DNA of 64,000 bases from Colwellia demingiae (GTDB taxonomy: Bacteria > Pseudomonadota > Gammaproteobacteria > Enterobacterales > Alteromonadaceae): contig NZ_VOLT01000009.1 in the NCBI RefSeq assembly GCF_007954275.1, positions 124,001 to 188,000 on the forward strand, written 5' to 3'. How positions within the stretch are numbered: the stretch's first letter is position 1; every line of letters starts with the position of its first letter. Positions 52,404 through 61,473 of this stretch are shown in pieces. A program made the position numbers and the translations under genes. Below the pieces are notes generated by a model, which was not told the origin of the DNA, searched no databases, and was given only the letters and a program-made list of their open reading frames with translations.

Positions 52404-53072
52404 ATGAACTATAAAATTAATGAGCTTTTTGAAACCATTCAAGGGGAGGGCTCCTTCACGGGCCAGCCATCAATTTTCATTCGATTACAAGGTTGTCCTG
52501 TCGGATGTTCGTGGTGTGATACTAAACATACTTGGGATATCGAACTTACGGACCAAGTCAGCCCTGAAATTATGTTAGCTAAAAAAGCGGAGACTGCTCA
52601 GTGGGCTAATTTCTCAGCTGAAGATATTCTAGCATTAGTGAAGGAAAAGCATTTTAACGCAAAGCATATCGTTATTACTGGCGGCGAACCTTGTATGGTT
52701 GACCTAACGCCACTTTGTGAAACCTTTGAGAATCTAGGTTATAGTACGCAAATTGAAACATCTGGTACCTTTGAAATTCTTACTACAGCAAAATGCTGGG
52801 TAACCGTTTCTCCTAAAATTAAAATGCGCGGTGGTTATGATATTTTAGCGAGCGCTATGTCACGTGCTAATGAAATAAAACACCCCGTTGCTACAGAGCA
52901 GAATGTAGATGACTTAAAAGCACTATTGGCAATGCATCAGGTTGAAAATACTCCTGTATATTTACAACCCATTAGTCAAAAGAAGCGTGCAACCGAGTTA
53001 GCAATAGCAACATGTATAGCTAACAATTGGCGTTTATCCGTGCAAGTTCACAAATATATTGGTATCGAATAA
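52404..53072 (+). CDS. queE: 7-carboxy-7-deazaguanine synthase QueE
   Basis: A radical SAM enzyme that contracts the pterin ring to CDG in queuosine synthesis. From the ATG at 52404 the protein is 222 residues, as in E. coli, with MNYKINELFETIQGEG and the cluster ligands C31, C35 and C38 (C-x3-C-x2-C). A GTG at 52347 would add 19 residues not found in the family. TGGEPCM and SPKIKMRGGYD are also canonical. Paired with queC head to head. Confidence 0.95.
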   Translation: MNYKINELFETIQGEGSFTGQPSIFIRLQGCPVGCSWCDTKHTWDIELTDQVSPEIMLAKKAETAQWANFSAEDILALVKEKHFNAKHIVITGGEPCMVDLTPLCETFENLGYSTQIETSGTFEILTTAKCWVTVSPKIKMRGGYDILASAMSRANEIKHPVATEQNVDDLKALLAMHQVENTPVYLQPISQKKRATELAIATCIANNWRLSVQVHKYIGIE

Positions 53073-53091
53073 ATAAAACTGCGCCGTTCAG

Positions 53092-54174
53092 TTAACCGGC
53101 AAATACTTTGGGTACGCGTTTAGATACTCGAGTTAATAATTCATAATTAATGGTATCGCTGTTTTGAGCAACGATATCAATACTTAAGTTTTTGCCCCAC
53201 AACTCAACAATATCTCCGATCGCAGTATGTTTCAAATCAGTAATATCAACAGTGATCATATCCATTGAAACTCGGCCAACGAGTGGTGCTTGGGTACCAT
53301 TAATAAATACAGGTGTACCTGATTTAGCATTGCGAGGATAACCATCAGCATAACCAATAGCCACTGTTGCTAGTTTCGTTTCTCGTTGAGCTTGCCAATT
53401 ATTGCCATAACCCACTGATTCACCAACTTTCACTGTATGTATAGCAATAATATTGGCTTGTAAGGTCATAACGGGGATTAGTGGTTGGCTTAATGGACTA
53501 TCTCCAATAGGAGAAGCACCATAAAGTGCTAAGCCTAATCGGTTGTGATCGCCGTGACTCGCAGGCCAATTTAAAATACCCGCTGAATTAGCCATACTAT
53601 ATTTACAGCCATATTTTGCAACTAATGCTTTTAATTGGGCTAGTTGTTTGGCAGGTCGATCGCAATCAATTTGGTCAGCGGTTGCAAAATGTGAACATAA
53701 TACCAAGTTATTAATTTGTTGAGCTGATAATTGGGACATAACATCGTCAATTTGCCCAACATGGAATCCTAAGCGGTTCATCCCCGTATCGACTTTTAGC
53801 CAAATATCACCAGAAAACTCAGGAGTAATTGATTTCAGCCACTCTATTTGATAATCACTGTGAAGCATTAAAGCAAAGTTATTTTCAAGGGCTATTTCAA
53901 AGTCACTTTCTTTAAAAGGTCCTTCAAGAATGAGTACAGAGTTATTAATGCCAGCATCACGAAGCGCTAGCGCTTCATCAATAAAAGCAACTGCAAAAAG
54001 TTTAACTTTTGAACGTAAAGCGTGAGCTACTTTACTGGCGTCATGACCATAGGCATCCGCTTTGAGAACGGCAATGGTATTGCTGTTACTTGCGAGATTA
54101 TCAACATATTGATAATTTTTAACAAGGGCGTCTAAGTCGATAATGGCTTGTGTAAGTCTGGAAGTATAACTCAT
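53092..54174 (-). CDS. alr: Alanine racemase
   Basis: Interconverts L- and D-alanine for peptidoglycan, using PLP. The 360-residue fold-type III enzyme has K38 in AVLKADAYGHD as the PLP lysine, GLALYGASP, the second catalytic Tyr in GESVGYGNNW and GRVSMDMITVDIT. Convergent with queE; its start faces the murQ promoter across about 200 bases. Whether it is alr or dadX cannot be told. Confidence 0.95.
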   Translation of the reverse strand: MSYTSRLTQAIIDLDALVKNYQYVDNLASNSNTIAVLKADAYGHDASKVAHALRSKVKLFAVAFIDEALALRDAGINNSVLILEGPFKESDFEIALENNFALMLHSDYQIEWLKSITPEFSGDIWLKVDTGMNRLGFHVGQIDDVMSQLSAQQINNLVLCSHFATADQIDCDRPAKQLAQLKALVAKYGCKYSMANSAGILNWPASHGDHNRLGLALYGASPIGDSPLSQPLIPVMTLQANIIAIHTVKVGESVGYGNNWQAQRETKLATVAIGYADGYPRNAKSGTPVFINGTQAPLVGRVSMDMITVDITDLKHTAIGDIVELWGKNLSIDIVAQNSDTINYELLTRVSKRVPKVFAG

Positions 54175-54373
54175 GTGATATTTCTAATGCTTTACTGATG
54201 AAAAGTGGCGAAAATAAAATTAAGTCAACGAAATAAATGTCGTTAATTTTTCTATTTATTATAAGTTATCAGTGTACCATGATCAATATTGTGGACCTTA
54301 GCTTAATCATTGATTTTATGGTCAAGCGATTATATTTAAAACAAGATCCTAGCAACCATAACGAGAGAATTTA

Positions 54374-55300
54374 ATGAATACGCAAGCCAAGTTAGTTAAT
54401 GAGCTTAAAAATATAACAACAGAGGGACAAAACCCTAACACGCTAGATATAGACTTGCTTGATTCTCTTGGTGTACTTAAAAAAATAAACACAGAAGATC
54501 AAAAAGTTGCTGCAATTGTTGGCCTGTTACTACCTGAAATATCCCAAGGGGTTGATCTTATTGTTGACGCTTTTGCTTGTGGCGGTAGATTAATTTATAT
54601 AGGTGCGGGGACTAGTGGACGCTTAGGTGTACTTGATGCTGTTGAGTGTCCACCTACATTCAGTGTTTCGAGTGAGCAAGTTATTGGTATTCTTGCCGGC
54701 GGTGCTGGCGCTATGTATAAGGCAGTTGAAGGTGCTGAAGATAATAGACAACTGGCTATTGATGATTTGAAAGCGATTAACTTATCTAACAAAGATGTTG
54801 TAGTAGGTATAGCTGCCAGTGGTCGAACGCCCTATGTGTTATCAGCAATGGCTTTTGCCAGAGAGCAATACGCCAAAGTGATAGGTATTAGTTGTAGCGC
54901 TAATAGCAATTATGCACAACACTGTGATATTAATATTTGCGCTGTCGTAGGCGCAGAAGCATTGACTGGCTCCACTAGAATGAAATCAGGCACGGCACAA
55001 AAACTCATTTTGAATATGCTTAGTACTGCCAGCATGATCCGCAGTGGCAAAAGTTATCAAAACCTAATGATTGATGTAAATGCCAGTAATAAGAAACTTT
55101 ACGCACGTGCTGTTCGTATTGTGATGCAGGCAACTGAATGTGATTTTGATACAGCAGAAATGGCACTCGGCCAAGCAAATAATCAAACAAAATTAGCCAG
55201 TTTAATGGTGTTGACGGGCTTAGATAGTACTCAAGCAAAAGCTGCGTTAGCTTCAAATAAAGGCTTTCTACGTCAAGCGGTAGAGCAACAAGGCTGTTAA
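54374..55300 (+). CDS. murQ: N-acetylmuramic acid 6-phosphate etherase
   Basis: Cleaves D-lactate from MurNAc-6-phosphate so that cell-wall sugar can be reused. The 308-residue SIS-domain protein has YIGAGTSGRLGVLDAVECPP, GAEDNRQLAIDDL with the catalytic Glu, and GSTRMKSGTAQKLILNMLST. Full length. The next gene, 10 bases on, encodes a NamZ-type muramidase, giving a two-gene MurNAc recovery operon. Confidence 0.97.
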   Translation: MNTQAKLVNELKNITTEGQNPNTLDIDLLDSLGVLKKINTEDQKVAAIVGLLLPEISQGVDLIVDAFACGGRLIYIGAGTSGRLGVLDAVECPPTFSVSSEQVIGILAGGAGAMYKAVEGAEDNRQLAIDDLKAINLSNKDVVVGIAASGRTPYVLSAMAFAREQYAKVIGISCSANSNYAQHCDINICAVVGAEALTGSTRMKSGTAQKLILNMLSTASMIRSGKSYQNLMIDVNASNKKLYARAVRIVMQATECDFDTAEMALGQANNQTKLASLMVLTGLDSTQAKAALASNKGFLRQAVEQQGC

Positions 55301-55310
55301 TGTAACGTCT

Positions 55311-56507
55311 ATGAAATTAGTTATTCTTATCAAAGTAATCATACTATTCCTTAGCTTTTATACGTGCATTATTAGCTTGTCTGTTAGTGCTAATGAGAGC
55401 ATCACTGTAGAAAACAATATCATTGTTGGCGCGGAGCAAGTTGAGCAATATCTACCGCAGCTAAAAGGGAAAAAAGTCGCGTTAGTAGTCAATCAAACTT
55501 CTAAGGTGTTTGATGAACATTTAGTGGATGTTTTGTTGAACAAAGAGATAGATATTAAGATGATCTTTGCACCCGAGCATGGCTTTCGAGGAAATCGTGA
55601 TGCGGGTGAAAAATTTGATTCAAGTATTGATACTAAAACAGGCATACCGCTCATTTCTCTCTATGGTAAAAACCGTAAGCCATCCATAAGTACAATGAAA
55701 AACCTTGATGTTATCATTTTTGATATTCAAGACGTTGGAGTCCGTTTTTACACTTACATCAGTACTATGCATTATATGATGGAAGCTGCGGCAGATGCGG
55801 GGGTTGAATTCATGGTGTTAGATAGACCTAACCCTAATGGTGCCTTTGTTGACGGCCCGATACTTGAAAAAGAGTTTCGTTCTTTCGTTGGCATGCATCC
55901 AATTCCTTTATTACACGGAATGACTGTGGCTGAGCTTGCGCTAATGATTAAAGGAGAAGGGTGGTTAGCAAGTGAAAAGGAACTATCTCTTACCGTTTAT
56001 AAAGTACAAAGTTATCAAAGAAACAATGTCTATAATTTGCCAATAAAACCAAGTCCTAACTTGCCAAATTCACATTCAATTGCTTTATATCCCTCATTAG
56101 CATTTTTTGAAGCAACCCCCGTTAGCATAGGCCGAGGAACGCCTTTTCCGTTTCAGGTGATCGGTCATGAAAATATAAATATTGGAGATTTTAATTTTAC
56201 CCCTGTTTCAATGCCTGGAGCTGCGAGTAAGCCAAAATTCATGAATATAAGGGTGCAAGGAGAAGACCTTCGTCAGGTTGTAAGTCATGGCCTAGATTTA
56301 CGTTTTATTTTGCGCTGGTATAAAGCATTTGAAGAACGAAATGCTACTTTCTTTAATAGCCCAAAATTTATGGATAAATTGGCAGGCACGGATAAATTAA
56401 GAAAAGACATCATCGCCGGGAAAAGTGCAGAGCAGATTAGACTAAGTTGGCAAGCTGGAATTATTGATTTTAAGCAAAAGCGTAAACCGTATCTCTTATA
56501 CCACTAA
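55311..56507 (+). CDS. namZ: NamZ-type exo-beta-N-acetylmuramidase (DUF1343)
   Basis: Releases terminal MurNAc from peptidoglycan chains. The 398-residue protein starts with a signal peptide (about residues 1-28, ending SVSANES), then VALVNQTSKVF, FAPEHGFRGNRDAGEKF, DVGVRFYTYISTMHYMMEAA and LDRPNPNGAFVDGPIL, all hallmark blocks of DUF1343/NamZ. It acts in the periplasm. MurNAc would be imported, phosphorylated and handed to MurQ, encoded just upstream; the importer/kinase gene is not next to them. Confidence 0.92.
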   Translation: MKLVILIKVIILFLSFYTCIISLSVSANESITVENNIIVGAEQVEQYLPQLKGKKVALVVNQTSKVFDEHLVDVLLNKEIDIKMIFAPEHGFRGNRDAGEKFDSSIDTKTGIPLISLYGKNRKPSISTMKNLDVIIFDIQDVGVRFYTYISTMHYMMEAAADAGVEFMVLDRPNPNGAFVDGPILEKEFRSFVGMHPIPLLHGMTVAELALMIKGEGWLASEKELSLTVYKVQSYQRNNVYNLPIKPSPNLPNSHSIALYPSLAFFEATPVSIGRGTPFPFQVIGHENINIGDFNFTPVSMPGAASKPKFMNIRVQGEDLRQVVSHGLDLRFILRWYKAFEERNATFFNSPKFMDKLAGTDKLRKDIIAGKSAEQIRLSWQAGIIDFKQKRKPYLLYH

Positions 56508-56532
56508 TACTTAAACGATAAGTATTAGTGGT
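56502..56532. terminator. Hairpin at the end of namZ
   Basis: Perfect 13-base arms CCACTAATACTTA/TAAGTATTAGTGG with loop AACGA, overlapping the stop codon. There is little T-run, so it may act as a bidirectional terminator of moderate strength for the convergent GGDEF gene. Confidence 0.7.
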
Positions 56533-56571
56533 TATTCAGTTTAGCCATTAATATAGATCACGAGTATAGAA

Positions 56572-57837
56572 TTAAGCCGCTGTTTTGTTACTACCGGTAT
56601 TTTTTGCTTTATACAGGGCTTTATTTGCACGGGTAATTAAATCATTAAGATCTTCATCATACATTTGTGCGACAGCGGAGCTACAGGTTATTTTAATTTC
56701 ATTTGGCCAAGTGGCTCCCTGTATTTTTGCTCTGATTTTATCCGCAACATCAATCGCTTGAGATAACTCAGTGTCTGGGCATACTAATAAAAATTCTTCT
56801 GAGTTCCATCGGGCTACCGTATCACTAGAGCGGCAGGTATTATCAACTTCATTTACAAATTGCTGTAGAATTTTATCTGCTATTTTATAACCGTAATTTG
56901 GATAAAGATCTTCAAAATAATCGATGTTAAGGAAGATAACACTTAATTTTTGTAGATCAGTGGGCGCTAATTGATCAAAACATTTTCGTAATCCAATACG
57001 ATTTAATGCGCCTGTCAGAGGGCAACTCATAGTACCGAACTCAATGGTTTGACTCGCTTGTTCAGGTATTTCAATTTCCACTTCTTTAGCTGGCACTAAT
57101 CGTCTAATGACATAGCCCAGCGCTATACTCCACAACATAATTAACACGGCAATAAGTACTGTAGTACCAATATACTTGCCTTTTAATTCAATGCGTTCAA
57201 CGGTTAACTCATACATCCCTTGTTGCACTTGCACAGTTGGTGTTATGACAATGGAATAAATATTTGAAAAATCAGTACCACCATTCTTTAGCGTTAAATT
57301 ATGACTGTTATTCCACCATTGAGGGATAGAGAAATCAGCTAATTTCAGCCAAATAGGGTTAGGAACGTATGCTTCTAAATACTCTAAACTATTATGTTTT
57401 AATATTATTTCGTTTCCTTTATTTGAGTAATCGGTATTAAAGTTACGTAACTCAATACGAGTACCCGGTTGTGTTGGGTGATTATGATTAATCCATAAGC
57501 CGATTTGCTCATAATTAGATAAGTCTAAACCAGTAAAGGGAGCTTGTTTGCTTAAATCTTGTAGATTTATAATTAACTCACAATACGGTTGAGTTAGATG
57601 AGATTTTGTTATTTGGCAGGTAAATTCAAGACCATGATTGGTTTTTACTACTTTTGCAACTGATGCACCTAGCACTGCACGATCATCCACAACCTTAATG
57701 TCTGCCGCATTTAAATTGATTACTTTATGCTTGTCTATGTTGAGAAAAAGTAATGATAAAATGAGTAAAGATATAAGTATCAGTGAAATAGTGGCATAAA
57801 GTTCTTTGCTTTTTTTAGTATTTTTTTTTGTTTGCAT
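56572..57837 (-). CDS. Membrane GGDEF protein with degenerate active site
   Basis: A 421-residue signalling protein: transmembrane segment at 14-33, a periplasmic sensor region of about 190 residues with a beta-sandwich look (LDLSNYEQIGLWINHNHPTQ), a second transmembrane segment at about 228-250, then a GGDEF domain. The GGDEF signature reads NSEEF (345-349), losing both glycines, and the metal loop is LNIDYFED rather than D-x-D. The inhibitory site RSSD, five residues before NSEEF, is intact. Such a domain is more likely a c-di-GMP sensor, or weakly active, than a normal diguanylate cyclase. Single gene. Confidence 0.88.
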   Translation of the reverse strand: MQTKKNTKKSKELYATISLILISLLILSLLFLNIDKHKVINLNAADIKVVDDRAVLGASVAKVVKTNHGLEFTCQITKSHLTQPYCELIINLQDLSKQAPFTGLDLSNYEQIGLWINHNHPTQPGTRIELRNFNTDYSNKGNEIILKHNSLEYLEAYVPNPIWLKLADFSIPQWWNNSHNLTLKNGGTDFSNIYSIVITPTVQVQQGMYELTVERIELKGKYIGTTVLIAVLIMLWSIALGYVIRRLVPAKEVEIEIPEQASQTIEFGTMSCPLTGALNRIGLRKCFDQLAPTDLQKLSVIFLNIDYFEDLYPNYGYKIADKILQQFVNEVDNTCRSSDTVARWNSEEFLLVCPDTELSQAIDVADKIRAKIQGATWPNEIKITCSSAVAQMYDEDLNDLITRANKALYKAKNTGSNKTAA

Positions 57838-58969
57838 GGAAAAACTATTCCTTAACCTAGGTGAACGTGTTCAATAGTTTAAATCCCAAAAGGATAAAAT
57901 TAAGATAAATTTTTATTTGGTGAAAATTGAACATAAAAACAGTACTACTTTAAAAGTAATACAGCATTAGTAATAATACCAATGTCTTCAGCCTATCGCT
58001 AATTTAGCGATGAGCAATTGATTTACATCAAAAGTATACAGTATTTAAAGTAGTGGCATATTTTTACCCGTTACTATTATTTCATCACAATGTTTTGAAT
58101 TGAAAAAGTTCAAGCACTCTGAAACAGGCATCTTGATTAACGGGTTTAAAGGTAAAAAGACAAACACAAACACAAAGAGAGCTGGCATTGAACAAACGCT
58201 ATTCCAGTAACTCGTTTTCAACGAAAAAAGTAAATCAACGCAATACAGGGTTAATTTAACCAAAAACTTATTGGCCTGATTGATGCTTTATTTGTACGAT
58301 TTACATTCAATAAAAGTTCTGTAATTATCTGTTTATATTAAATATATGGAACAACTTGCTGGTCCGATCAGTGTGTTCGTATTTTAAAATCTTACCTTTA
58401 CTGAATAATCCAATCAATTGCAAAAATGCACTTTTAGACTAAACTTTTTGTAAATTAGTAATAAATATTTACTTTGCCAATGTATGTCGCTGTTTGAGGG
58501 GTAAATATGAATTAATTTACATACTTCTGTGGGTATTATTATGAGTCAATATTTTCTCATCACCGGTAATCAATCAGCAACATCAGTGGCACCAATTATG
58601 CCGCAGAGAAAAACCAACCTCTTAATCGTTTTTTATCATTTCTTGCGGCTTCAATTCAATATATCGTCGCCAATTGGCTTATATCTTTATAAATCAAACA
58701 ACTATTCCCTAGCGATTTTTAATATTTGCTTATCACTTTTTAGTTGTTATCGATTTTTATATCTCTGGTTTGTTATCTCCTTTTCACCGTTTAAATGTGT
58801 AAATGTATTCACAAAGCTATCAATACGACGAGATCTCTACCTAGAGACAGAGCAATATCTAGTTGATTATGGCTAGTTTTTGGTGGGTTACTAAACACGC
58901 GAAAGATAGCAGTTACATTTTGGTTATAAATCAATATCCATACATTTCAGGTACAAAAGGGAAAGTATT
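57838..58969. other. 1.1 kb region before the PqqD/ATP-grasp cluster
   Basis: No gene that I trust. A 17-base palindrome ATCGCTAATTTAGCGAT lies at 57995-58011. A weak 115-codon open frame at 58529-58876 encodes a hydrophobic Phe/Tyr-rich sequence and is listed separately. The promoter of the downstream cluster should lie in the last 150 bases. A precursor peptide gene, if the cluster needs one, could be hidden here, but I could not point to one. Confidence 0.45.
58529..58876 (+). CDS. Doubtful small hydrophobic open reading frame
   Basis: 115 codons from 58529 (an inner ATG at 58541 is equally possible): SQYFLITGNQSATSVAPIMP, then a hydrophobic stretch FNICLSLFSCYRFLYLWFVI. It is close to and on the same strand as the PqqD-like gene. 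Composition is not protein-like in places and there is no convincing ribosome binding site. It could be chance, or a small membrane or precursor peptide gene; I lean to chance. Confidence 0.25.
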   Translation: MGIIMSQYFLITGNQSATSVAPIMPQRKTNLLIVFYHFLRLQFNISSPIGLYLYKSNNYSLAIFNICLSLFSCYRFLYLWFVISFSPFKCVNVFTKLSIRRDLYLETEQYLVDYG

Positions 58970-59278
58970 ATGAATAGTTTTACTAATAGAGAACCGATTA
59001 CTATTCCTCAACAATTTGCGCTGCGCTCTTGGGTTTCTCTAGAACCAGGATTAGAGGAAAATGAGTGGGTATTGATAGATAACCGCAGCGGAGCTATTTG
59101 TACCTGTAATGACAGTGCAGGCGTATTATTGGTCGCCTTACAAAAAGGCACTACCTGCGACCAACTGGCTGATGCTCTTGCTAGTCGCTTCGATGTGTCA
59201 GTGACAGAAGCCAGACAAGATGCACTACTTTTCATTCAACAACTCAGTGGCACAGGATTTGTTTATGAAAACTTCTAA
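58970..59278 (+). CDS. PqqD-family protein (peptide recognition-like)
   Basis: A 102-residue protein of the PqqD fold, which in RiPP pathways grips the leader of a precursor peptide. The pattern VLIDNRSGAICTCNDSAGVL, then CDQLADALASRFDVSVTEAR and LLFIQQLSGTGFVYENF, is the family's three-strand, three-helix layout. AAGGGAAAG precedes the ATG. Its last 14 bases overlap the ATP-grasp gene, so the two proteins are made together. It may deliver a peptide or carrier to that ligase. No precursor peptide gene is evident. GC content looks higher than in the preceding genes. Confidence 0.8.
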   Translation: MNSFTNREPITIPQQFALRSWVSLEPGLEENEWVLIDNRSGAICTCNDSAGVLLVALQKGTTCDQLADALASRFDVSVTEARQDALLFIQQLSGTGFVYENF

Positions 59279-61469
59279 TACTCGAGTCGCCATTACAGGG
59301 TTTGGTGGTCTTGATATTCCACATGCCGGAGCCAGTGTTGCTCGTGCATTACGCGCAGGTTGGCAGGGACCACTTATTATTGATGCTCTGGTTGATGATT
59401 CGGCTATGACAGGGGCTTGGCAACCCGGAGTGGTTGATACAGTGACAAGAATTCAAAGTCCACTTAAAGGAGATGAAGCGTTTTATTTAAGTTTAATCAA
59501 TTCACAAAAAAAATTAGGATTTACCGCCTTTATTCCGTGTTTAGAACAAGATATTGCTGCTACAGCTAGGCTAGCAGAGCGACTACATAAAAATGGCATA
59601 AAAACACTTGTGCCCAATGCCGATAAAATTGCCCAATTGAGTCCACTTACTTTAGCTTCTTATCTACATCAACATCATATTGCGTATCCCCACAGTTTAA
59701 TTGCTCACCATCTGCATGAAGTATCCCATTATGCCGATCATCTTGGCTATCCTGTGTTAGTCAAAGGAGCAGAATTGGAATTAATTGCCCACAACGCCGA
59801 ACAGGTTGTACGTTTTTCATCTGCCGTGCTTGAGCGAGATCGACGCTCAGGAGTACTATTACAGGCGCGCATTGCGGGTGAAGCTTATTCACTGGTTTGT
59901 CTTAATAATAAAAACGGTGATCGCGTTGAAAACCTCTCATGTAGAAAACTGGCTATAAATAGCAATGGTCATGCGGTTTGTAGCAGTATCATTGATAGCC
60001 CAGAATTAGAGGCGCAAGGACTGGAAATTATCAAAAAGCTAGGTGCTCAGGGACCTATCACTTTAGATTTGATCCACCCAACAGGCGGCTCAATTTACTT
60101 TTTAGAAGGCGTTAAATCCTGTCTTCCTGATTGGTGTATGCTCAGCCATTGGGCCAATAAAAATTTAGCTGTAGAACTACTGAAATTATTAACTGAACCT
60201 GAGATTAATAAAACGACATCCCCTTCAAATCATTCCAGTGACGCCCCATTGTTAGTTCGTAGTATTACAGAAGCCGTAGTGCGACTCGATGACATGCAAC
60301 ATTTGGATCGGCATGGCCACATAGATGTGACAGAAATGACTAACGGTCAATCTCGAAGTAATCATGACGATAAACCACTAGCTGTTAGAGAGGGACTGCG
60401 TGTCGCGGTTACTGGAACCAGTAGCTTTGATCTTGTTAATGCGGGTATTGGCGTTGCCAGAGCGTTACGCAGTGCTTCTGGCGACTTGCATTTAATTGGC
60501 CTATGTTACGGCACCTTCGATTCTGGGGCATATAACAAAGAGTTGTTTGATGTTTGTTTTCAATTACCGATAACAGAAAGTGAAAGTACGTTATTCGAAC
60601 GTCTCAAAAAAATTATAAAAATGCAGGCCATTGATGTATTGATCCCCTGTTTGGATGGCGAAATACCGTTTTTTATTAAATTTGCCGATGAGCTAAAAAA
60701 ATTGGGCGTTCATACTTTATTACCTAACCTAGATAGCTTTGAAAAACGGAGTAAAACACAGCTATTTAGTGGCACTTATAAAGCGGATCAGCAGGGCTTT
60801 ATGATCCCCGAAACCATTAGTGCCCGTAATGAAGATGAAGTATTAGCAGCTGTTAAAAAAGTTGGTTTACCAGCGGTGGTAAAAGGACCTATCTCTTTTT
60901 GTGTATCAGTCATGGATGAAAGTCAGGCAAAAGCTGCATGGCACACACTCTATTATGATGGAATGAAAGAAGTATTGATTCAGCCAATGATTAGCGGACC
61001 AAGTTTTGCAGTGGCTACCGTTTGTAATCATCAACACGAACCGCTAACTATGCTGACGGTAAAAAAATTAAGTTTATGTCCCAGAGGCAGTACTTGGCGA
61101 GCCATGCGTTTACCACAAGTAGAATTAGAAGCGGCTTTTGCCCGCTTTTTAAAAGAAATCAAATGGGTTGGCCCGGTAGAGGGGGAATTTATTAGAGACG
61201 AGATATTAGACCGTTTTTATCTTATCGAGATCAATCCACGTTTTACTGGCTGGATCTATTACTCTGCCACGCTAGGATCGAATCATCCTCAACAGGTTGT
61301 CCATACTGCACTAGGTAAAGAAATCACCCCCGAACCAGATAAAACAGACCTTGTATTTGTAAGAAGTACTACTGAATTACGTTTACAGCCTTATCAGTTA
61401 GCCTCTTTTTCGACCAAGGGATATCTACACCATAATCGAATTGCTCCAGACCAAATTAAGGAAAATTGA
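59265..61469 (+). CDS. CarB-like protein with two tandem ATP-grasp halves
   Basis: A 734-residue ligase made of two homologous halves, each opening with a Rossmann-like sequence (VAITGFGGLDIPHAGASVAR at about 8; VAVTGTSSFDLVNAGIGVAR at about 380), like carbamoyl phosphate synthetase large chain. The second half keeps the metal-binding ending FYLIEINPRFTGW. The first half has YFLEGVKSCLPDW there instead of E-x-N, so only the C-terminal half is likely catalytic. ATP-grasp enzymes join a carboxylate to an amine. The ATG at 59265 has AGGA before it and overlaps the PqqD-like gene by 14 bases. Substrate unknown. Confidence 0.85.
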   Translation: MKTSNTRVAITGFGGLDIPHAGASVARALRAGWQGPLIIDALVDDSAMTGAWQPGVVDTVTRIQSPLKGDEAFYLSLINSQKKLGFTAFIPCLEQDIAATARLAERLHKNGIKTLVPNADKIAQLSPLTLASYLHQHHIAYPHSLIAHHLHEVSHYADHLGYPVLVKGAELELIAHNAEQVVRFSSAVLERDRRSGVLLQARIAGEAYSLVCLNNKNGDRVENLSCRKLAINSNGHAVCSSIIDSPELEAQGLEIIKKLGAQGPITLDLIHPTGGSIYFLEGVKSCLPDWCMLSHWANKNLAVELLKLLTEPEINKTTSPSNHSSDAPLLVRSITEAVVRLDDMQHLDRHGHIDVTEMTNGQSRSNHDDKPLAVREGLRVAVTGTSSFDLVNAGIGVARALRSASGDLHLIGLCYGTFDSGAYNKELFDVCFQLPITESESTLFERLKKIIKMQAIDVLIPCLDGEIPFFIKFADELKKLGVHTLLPNLDSFEKRSKTQLFSGTYKADQQGFMIPETISARNEDEVLAAVKKVGLPAVVKGPISFCVSVMDESQAKAAWHTLYYDGMKEVLIQPMISGPSFAVATVCNHQHEPLTMLTVKKLSLCPRGSTWRAMRLPQVELEAAFARFLKEIKWVGPVEGEFIRDEILDRFYLIEINPRFTGWIYYSATLGSNHPQQVVHTALGKEITPEPDKTDLVFVRSTTELRLQPYQLASFSTKGYLHHNRIAPDQIKEN

Positions 61470-61473
61470 TATT

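Noticed and set aside
57995-58011. 17-base palindrome ATCGCTAATTTAGCGAT as an operator for the PqqD cluster
   Set aside because: It lies almost 1 kb from the first gene and next to the 5' end of the GGDEF gene, with no evidence of a partner regulator.
58045-58263. A 72-codon open frame on the minus strand in the gap before the PqqD-like gene
   Set aside because: Hydrophobic low-complexity sequence (ALFVFVFVFLPL), no ribosome binding site and no neighbour linking it to anything; typical of chance frames in AT-rich DNA.
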